Assembly: GCF_002849855.1 (NCBI RefSeq)
Contig: NZ_CP018616.1
Coordinates: forward strand, 868,001 to 932,000
From: Vibrio azureus
GTDB lineage: Bacteria > Pseudomonadota > Gammaproteobacteria > Enterobacterales > Vibrionaceae
Reading direction: 5' to 3'
Length of the DNA stretch: 64,000 nt
Part shown: piece after piece, positions 55,547-61,652 of the stretch
Numbering within the stretch: position 1 is the stretch's first letter
How the letters are laid out: each line of letters starts with the position of its first letter
The notes under the pieces: model-generated
Told to the model about the DNA's origin: nothing
Database searches by the model: none
Seen by the model: only the letters and a program-made list of their open reading frames with translations
Program-made: the position numbers and the translations under genes

Positions 55547-57019
55547 ATGATGAAGTTATTTGTAATACTTTGTATGTGTATTTTCTTCGTTAACCAGAAT
55601 TCTCACGCAACACCAAGACTAGCTCTGCTTGATGCTTTGTGGGAAAAAGCACAGAATCAATTATTAACCCAATCAGAAATAAATGATTTAAATAACTCAA
55701 TAAAAGGATTAAACGGTCATCGTCTAGGGTATGGATTTAACTTAGTTACAGAGTTGCCAACAAGGAATCGATGTATTATCAATCAAAGTTATCAAAGAAT
55801 TGAGAATTTAAGTCGTTATGTTGAAGGGCGAGTTGTATCAAGCAAATCAGAAGTCGAAGAGTTTTTTTCAGCTGCTCTTTCTGTTAATGCTGAGGGCCGA
55901 TACGGCAGTTTTTCTGCTTCAAGTCACTTTCAACGAGATGTATCGAATAGCTTTCAAAACCTAGAGCAAAATAATACGGTAGCATTCGTCATTCAAGATA
56001 AAACTTATACGCTAATTAATGATGCTTGGCCAACAATGGAGCCAAGAGCTTTAGCACTTTTAAATGCTAATACAAATACCAGTAAAACAAATTTCAGGAA
56101 TATATGCGGAGATGCATTAGTTGATGGTATTCAATATGGGCGGGAACTGTATTTATTACTGCAGGTGAAATCAAAAAACCAGCAAAAGGAAGATACTTCT
56201 GACATTGCGGCAGACATTTCAGCTAGTTACATGATGCTTATATCCGGTTCAGTAGATATTGAGTTATTAGAGAAATATCGCCAGTACCAGCAAGATTATG
56301 AGATTAAAATCAAAGCTTATGTATCCGGTGAACAAATGGTTTTATCGGATACAAATCTATTGAACTTTGCAGACAAATTAAGGGAATTTGAAGGCGGTAA
56401 AACCAAGCAACACCGAATTATTAGCTATCAAACATCGGCATATCAAATTCCAGAAGGAATGGAGCACTGGCAAGCTTTCAAAGACTATCGGCCTGCCAGA
56501 TTAGCAATAAAAAAATGGAATCAATTTATGGCATTTACTCATTCTGAACAATGTCAATATAAAGACATTGCTCAGGTGTGTGCATTGACCGAACAAATGT
56601 ATCGAGACACCTGGGGAAATTGTTCCAACACGTATCAATGGCCTAGCTGTTTCGCTCCCGATGAGTCTGAGTGTCAATTATATACAGAGCTACCTTGTAA
56701 TTATATTAATCAGGTGGCGGAATTGACTTGGCAAGACTCTGTAGCTGATTGGAAGCAAAGTTATGACGTGATGTTTCCAAAAGAGTCACTTGAGATCAAT
56801 ATTATTGGCTACGAATTTACCTATGAAAAGAGCTCTCGTGACTTAAGTAAAACCGAGTTTGAATTCCGAATTCGACTTGATAACCCAAATCGACTTAATG
56901 GATATTTCATGTGTGATTTAGCCGTAAAAGAAGATCGTATTAGTATGTGTGAAGTGAGTAATGATTGGGGGGTTGGACAAGTTGTTATTGAGCAGCTAAG
57001 TTATTTAGTTCGACAATGA
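55547..57019 (+). CDS. Secreted protein with MACPF-like features
   Basis: 490 residues. AAAGG is six bases before the ATG. A signal peptide (MMKLFVILCMCIFFVNQNSH, cleavage near residue 21) directs export. Residues about 58-230 follow the pattern of bacterial MACPF-like proteins: GHRLGYGFNLVTELP, a serine-rich stretch (SFSASSHFQRDVSNSF), VAFVIQDKTYTLI, then FRNICGDALVDGIQYGREL, similar in form to the F..YGTHY......GG signature. Amphipathic segments (DIAADISASYMML) follow. The C-terminal half (about 330-490) has at least eight cysteines, likely disulfide-bonded, and no known domain. If correct, it could be a pore-forming toxin or surface-acting protein. The exact MACPF signature is not matched, so the family call is tentative. 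It stands alone in AT-rich DNA. Confidence 0.6.
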   Translation: MMKLFVILCMCIFFVNQNSHATPRLALLDALWEKAQNQLLTQSEINDLNNSIKGLNGHRLGYGFNLVTELPTRNRCIINQSYQRIENLSRYVEGRVVSSKSEVEEFFSAALSVNAEGRYGSFSASSHFQRDVSNSFQNLEQNNTVAFVIQDKTYTLINDAWPTMEPRALALLNANTNTSKTNFRNICGDALVDGIQYGRELYLLLQVKSKNQQKEDTSDIAADISASYMMLISGSVDIELLEKYRQYQQDYEIKIKAYVSGEQMVLSDTNLLNFADKLREFEGGKTKQHRIISYQTSAYQIPEGMEHWQAFKDYRPARLAIKKWNQFMAFTHSEQCQYKDIAQVCALTEQMYRDTWGNCSNTYQWPSCFAPDESECQLYTELPCNYINQVAELTWQDSVADWKQSYDVMFPKESLEINIIGYEFTYEKSSRDLSKTEFEFRIRLDNPNRLNGYFMCDLAVKEDRISMCEVSNDWGVGQVVIEQLSYLVRQ

Positions 57020-57405
57020 TAAATAAACTCTTTATTGTACTTATACTGAAATAAAATGTGGTATGTGGAGATCATGTAGCAGCCTGTTGATGAGTCTCCA
57101 TTTGTTTTTCTCCATCGGTGAAACTAACACTATTCAATACCTAAGTCAGCGCTGTTGATTAAATCGATAAAACGAGTATTTTCTATGACCTTGAGATGGT
57201 CTGGTTGCAAAACTGAATATTTTTCTTGGTGCTTACTTGTATCCTCAGTTTCAGCCTATTATGGTGAAACTAAAAAATCAAATCAGCCTTATTTTATAGT
57301 TTGGGCTACTACTTTATTCACATAACCAGATTTTAAAAGTCTAGTTTGAATAAATATCGGAAGTATGAAAATTCTAGAAAATTAGATCATCATTGAGTGA
57401 ACAAC
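57020..57405. other. Gap without a gene
   Basis: 386 AT-rich bases. I see no repeat copy, terminator or gene that I can support. Confidence 0.5.
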
Positions 57406-58464
57406 ATGAATATTAATCAAAGAATTAGAGGTGATTCTTCCTCTTATATTAGTAATCTATACACTATTGATTGCCGTCTCGGAACTAATCCCAAAGGTCG
57501 CCCAGCTTTATCTGATGCGATAAAAGAAACGCTACTCGATGATCTAAGCGATTATTATTCGTTTGACCATATAGCTAAGCTATCAGTGTTGACGGCAAAC
57601 TATATTGGAACTGAGCCTGACCGTGTTTTCTTTTCTAATGGCTCTATGCCTATGCTCTCGACGGTTTTCTCTAAGCTTCTAGGCGATAATATGACAATGC
57701 TTGGTCTTGGTCCTCAATTCGTCGATGCAGTATCAGAGTTTATAAAGCTTGGTGGTTATTATCGCTCAATTAGATATAGTCCGGGTGTTATTCCTATTCT
57801 TTGCGAAAATATTAAAGCGACAGTTCCATCCGTTGTTTACATTGATAATCCCAATAATCCAACCGGGCGAGCTTACTCTTACGATGAGTTAGCTCCAGTG
57901 GTCAAAGCATGTATCGACTCTGGTTCAATACTGTTAATCGATGAGGCGTATGGGGACTATTTAGTAAAGGGTGAGAGTATGGTCCAGTTTGCTAATGAGT
58001 TTAATAATGTAGTAGTAACTCGCAGTTTTTCTAAAGGTTTGGGCTTGGCTTCTTGTCGTCTTGGTTACGCTATTGTCTCGAAAAATCTGCGTGATTACTT
58101 CTCCAAAATTATTATCCCTTTTACGCCTTCGCTAACGTCAATTAAGATTGCTTGTGATGTATTGCCAAATATCGATAGTTTTCTTGATGAATGTAAAGCA
58201 GATTGCCGCAACATTAAAAAGACGATGATCGATGCATTAAAGCAGTGTGGAATCGAAGTTGCCCCAACGCACGACGAGACGCCAATATTTTTAGCCTATA
58301 AGAAGGGCGAAAATTTAGCGAGTTGGTTTGATGACCGCGGAATATTGGTCGAGTCTGCTCATCATTTTGAATTGACAGACAACACGCTTACTAAAGAATA
58401 TTGTCGGGTCAGAATCGTTGGTAATACACACGACCTAGAGCATTTTTTATACAGGCTTAAATAA
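57406..58464 (+). CDS. PLP-dependent aminotransferase, class I/II
   Basis: 352 residues from the ATG at 57,406 (MNINQRIRGDSSSYISNLYT); a GTG three codons earlier is possible. Fold type I: substrate region LGTNPKGRPALS, SNGSMPMLSTVF, DNPNNPTGRAYS, LIDEAYGDYL (PLP aspartate and tyrosine) and the Schiff-base lysine K210 in TRSFSKGLGLASCRLGYAI. It most resembles histidinol-phosphate aminotransferases and related CobD-type enzymes, but there are no his or cob genes nearby, so it need not be HisC. It could act in synthesis of a secondary metabolite or an amino-acid derivative. A solitary gene in the AT-rich region after the tRNA. Confidence 0.85.
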   Translation: MNINQRIRGDSSSYISNLYTIDCRLGTNPKGRPALSDAIKETLLDDLSDYYSFDHIAKLSVLTANYIGTEPDRVFFSNGSMPMLSTVFSKLLGDNMTMLGLGPQFVDAVSEFIKLGGYYRSIRYSPGVIPILCENIKATVPSVVYIDNPNNPTGRAYSYDELAPVVKACIDSGSILLIDEAYGDYLVKGESMVQFANEFNNVVVTRSFSKGLGLASCRLGYAIVSKNLRDYFSKIIIPFTPSLTSIKIACDVLPNIDSFLDECKADCRNIKKTMIDALKQCGIEVAPTHDETPIFLAYKKGENLASWFDDRGILVESAHHFELTDNTLTKEYCRVRIVGNTHDLEHFLYRLK

Positions 58465-59082
58465 CCCAATTACTGAGTTGGTTTTTAATAATTGGCAGCT
58501 AAATTTAGCCAGCAAGAACTCTTTGGTTAGGAGCTCAGTGATAAGTTATACATGGGTATATACTCAGGTGAATTTTTCTGAATCAATAATTTAAGGTCAT
58601 TCGATATAACAAGCCTTTAATTCAATTTTGGCTATACGGTTTGTCTGTGATGAACTATCGTAAAAATTTTCCGGTTCGTGAGATTTTTTGCCCCCCTTTT
58701 AACTGTCTAAATCGGCAACTTTAATTGAGTTGTGTTTAAATCGACATGCTCTAGGGTGAAAGTAACTGAAAATAGGGCAGCTTAGCTGTCAAATTGTCAC
58801 GGTGACAAGCTTTCGATACCTTGATAGAGTTTGCATGTTTAGTGTGTGGCGGTGAATTATCGGCCGTCTATTTCTACGCTGTTATAAGCTCCAAGTAGTA
58901 TGGTTAATGATGTGATATTTACCATTCATGTATTCGTTTTTTGGTGCATTTTAAGTTGAAGCTTAACACTGGTTACTGCACGTCACAGAAAGAAACTCCA
59001 CAGCAAATTACGCCATTTGCAATCACTTTCAAAATACAGCCGATTTGGACTACAACTCAATAACGAGTAAGGTTTACGTTTC
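58465..59082. other. Long gap with a repeat fragment
   Basis: 618 bases without a supported gene. It contains a decayed dispersed repeat (58,577-58,607: TCTGAATCAATAATTTAAGG then TCATTCGATATA). The rest is unexplained, and a regulatory RNA cannot be excluded. Confidence 0.5.
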
Positions 59083-61308
59083 ATGCAAGAGTTTTTACTC
59101 ATACTTAAAGTCATTATAATTTTATGTGGCATTGTTTCTTTTTTCTCACATCAGAGTGAAAAAGCCAGATTAAAAGAGCAAAGAGCCAGATTATTTAGCG
59201 CCAGACGTGGGACTGATCTCTCTGAAGAAGAGCGTTCTGCCATTTCTGAGCTTTGGGAATTGGACGTTACTTCTTCAGAGGTGTATTGCATAGATGAACG
59301 TTTAGAAGTGCATGCTATTCCCTCTGAAAACGACAAAGATGAAGAGATGGGTTACTTTGCTCTGGCTGAATATCCCATCCTGATGGGTGACAAAGCCATT
59401 GAATACATCGACGAAGAAAGGGTCAATGCAGAAGTAGTTTTGCATGATGACATGTTGATTGTCATTACTCTCAAAGACTACAATATTGTTGATTGTGTCA
59501 ATAATACTCTTCCAGAAGCGCCGAATAATGCGTTAAGTGATGACTGCTTACAAAACACAGAGAATTCAGAGCAAGCATGTCTCGATCAGCCCGCGACAAT
59601 AGCAGAAGACAACACACCGATAGAGCAAGAGGATGTCCCCGCGGTATTTAAGTATGACCGTCCTGTGACGTTGCTTGAAGCTCGCTATCTCCAGCTTTCT
59701 TCTCCTTTTTACAATATACTCGTGCCAACTCTGTTACTTTTGGCTATCGGTATCTTTTTATACGTCACCGATATTGGCCTCTCACTAGAGCCGGGTTGGC
59801 TTTCAGCAGTGATTCTCGCTGTCGTTTGTTGTGCCACGTTATTTTTACTCACTATGGAAGGCCCCAAACCCGCCACTGAAAACCTGGTAGTGAAACGTTA
59901 CTTTGGTCAAATTAAAACGATGAGGATGATAGATAATAAAATATGGATCGTATTTATCGCGCCAAATGGTGAAGTAAATGAGGCATGGATACCAGACGAA
60001 TGGCAAAACGCAGTGAATTTGGGTTGTGACGTTCAATTTGAAATTGAACAGAGTCAATCTGCCGTTATGAGTATCGGCTTGAACGCAATTTCAGAGCAAG
60101 ATACTGTTAAGAAAAAGCCACGATATATCGTAGCAGCAATAGGGTTATTATTTGGCATCTTTTTTATTGCGTTCAATACCCATTGGGAATGGCGAGAAGC
60201 TAGCCTTGCAATATTAAATAATAACTCTTCCTATCAGATTAATAGCACTGCTGACTGGCCAACAAATGGATTTAAAGCGGGTGATAACTTATCAATAACT
60301 CAACCGCGCTTATGTCTGGATAGCCGCTATGAAAACAACCGATTGGTTTACTGTAAACAATTTGAATATCCTTTAGTTGGCGATGATTTTAAAGTTACTC
60401 CCGATGAAGCAGTAATAAAAGCGTATATTCACTTTATTAGCGAAGCGCCTGACTTTGCCCCCGAAATGCCACAAGACATTTACGACTACGCAGCACGAAT
60501 TGTCAAAATAAGGAATAGTTTAGGTCTAAATTACGAATATGGTTCTTTTGGTACGCATCGTATCCGCAGTCGAAGTGAAATGGCGATGTTTACAGTTGAA
60601 AGCTTACAACTCATTGCCAATCATATTACGCCGTATTGCTCTACAGATAATCAAGCCAAGGAAACTGACCGAGCTGAAAACCTATCAGTAGATGAGCCTC
60701 AATTAAATCAGGCCTGTAATAAATTTAAACAGCAATTCGCGGAACTATGGGAAGAGCTAACCAGCAGCAGTTGTGAAGTGTCAGCGTGTTGGGATGAAGC
60801 ATTAAAAGCGGGGGAGCTTGATGATGGCTACACGGTAAGAAATGACGAGGATGCCTATTTTTCGAGCTTGCGACGCCTCAAACAAGAAATATGGCAAGCG
60901 ACCAAAGCATCATTAACACTTTCAAGTCCTGAACAACCATCCATTACTATTGATTGGTCTGGAGCAAAAAGTGAAGAGCTACTTAAAATTGCAAGATTAC
61001 GTTCTAAGTTAGACCGGAGCAACCAAGAAGAGCGTATCACGTATCTAAATGAACTGCTGTTATTGCAATCCGAAGCTTCACAGCAAAGGGTGGAAGGAAC
61101 CATTTTAAGAGTGAGTAATAATGATGGTCACCTCACTCTGACGGTCATAGAAAAGATCAGCCCAAAGCAAGCACTAAGCACTATCATGAACTCTATTTTG
61201 ATCGCCTTTTTTGGCTTACTCATGACGCTATTGTTTATTGCGTTTTTTCGAAGTGGACGGCCCCGAAAAGAGAAACAGGCTAAATCAAAAGATGCATGGA
61301 TAAGCTAG
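59083..61308 (+). CDS. IgaA/YrfF-family membrane protein
   Basis: 741 residues. Overall plan equals E. coli YrfF/Salmonella IgaA (about 711): one N-terminal helix (5-22), a cytoplasmic domain with LSEEERSAISELWELD and HDDMLIVITLKDYNI (compare LTPEERSAV... and TDSLPLVISLNGHTL), two helices (about 213-230 and 240-258), a second cytoplasmic domain, a helix (about 348-366), a large periplasmic domain with NGFKAGDNLSITQPRLC (compare GVRVGDTLRISGTGMC) and a last helix (about 700-725) with a basic tail. Four periplasmic cysteines (in QPRLC, YCKQ, CSTDN, SSCEVSACWD) recall the disulfides of IgaA. In enterics IgaA restrains the Rcs envelope-stress phosphorelay through RcsD. No rcs genes are in the window; partner unknown. 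Confidence 0.7.
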   Translation: MQEFLLILKVIIILCGIVSFFSHQSEKARLKEQRARLFSARRGTDLSEEERSAISELWELDVTSSEVYCIDERLEVHAIPSENDKDEEMGYFALAEYPILMGDKAIEYIDEERVNAEVVLHDDMLIVITLKDYNIVDCVNNTLPEAPNNALSDDCLQNTENSEQACLDQPATIAEDNTPIEQEDVPAVFKYDRPVTLLEARYLQLSSPFYNILVPTLLLLAIGIFLYVTDIGLSLEPGWLSAVILAVVCCATLFLLTMEGPKPATENLVVKRYFGQIKTMRMIDNKIWIVFIAPNGEVNEAWIPDEWQNAVNLGCDVQFEIEQSQSAVMSIGLNAISEQDTVKKKPRYIVAAIGLLFGIFFIAFNTHWEWREASLAILNNNSSYQINSTADWPTNGFKAGDNLSITQPRLCLDSRYENNRLVYCKQFEYPLVGDDFKVTPDEAVIKAYIHFISEAPDFAPEMPQDIYDYAARIVKIRNSLGLNYEYGSFGTHRIRSRSEMAMFTVESLQLIANHITPYCSTDNQAKETDRAENLSVDEPQLNQACNKFKQQFAELWEELTSSSCEVSACWDEALKAGELDDGYTVRNDEDAYFSSLRRLKQEIWQATKASLTLSSPEQPSITIDWSGAKSEELLKIARLRSKLDRSNQEERITYLNELLLLQSEASQQRVEGTILRVSNNDGHLTLTVIEKISPKQALSTIMNSILIAFFGLLMTLLFIAFFRSGRPRKEKQAKSKDAWIS

Positions 61309-61350
61309 TTACGCTCATTATTGCATCTAAATGATATGCCATTCATATAT

Positions 61351-61379
61351 AAAGCCCTTACTAATGGAAAGGGCTTTTC
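61351..61379 (+). terminator. Terminator after the IgaA-like gene
   Basis: AAAGCCCTT and AAGGGCTTT pair around ACTAATGGA, followed by a T. Confidence 0.75.
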
Positions 61380-61477
61380 ATTTGTTTCCTAAAATAGGCT
61401 TGCTGTAAACCGGAAGGGTTCGTTGAAGAAGGTGCTGTACTCTTGTTCCCTGCTATTCCGCTTCGTTGTCTTCCTTG

Positions 61478-61533
61478 AATTCGGCTCAGTGACCTCGCTC
61501 TGAATCAAGCATCTTGAGGTCATTTGGGTATAT
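61478..61533 (+). repeat. Dispersed repeat, most complete extended copy
   Basis: AATTCGGCTCAGTGACCTCG, CTCTGAATCAAGC, ATCTTGAGGTCATTTGGGTA then TA. The left part matches 381-414 and the right part matches the copies at 13,657, 36,935 and 42,672. A second right-half unit follows at 61,588-61,615 (CAGCACTTTGAGCTGACTTG then GGTATCAA). Confidence 0.8.
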
Positions 61534-61652
61534 TCCCTAAAGCCTTGAATCATTGCTGAGTCTGAGAGTTTAGCTCGTCTCGCTGAACACAGCACTTTGA
61601 GCTGACTTGGGTATCAATAAGTAGTATTAATTAGCTTCGGAGTAGTTATTAA

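Noticed and set aside
61389..61595. 68-codon minus-strand frame upstream of the helicase gene
   Set aside because: Lies over the extended dispersed repeat; its sequence is explained by the repeat and not by a protein family.
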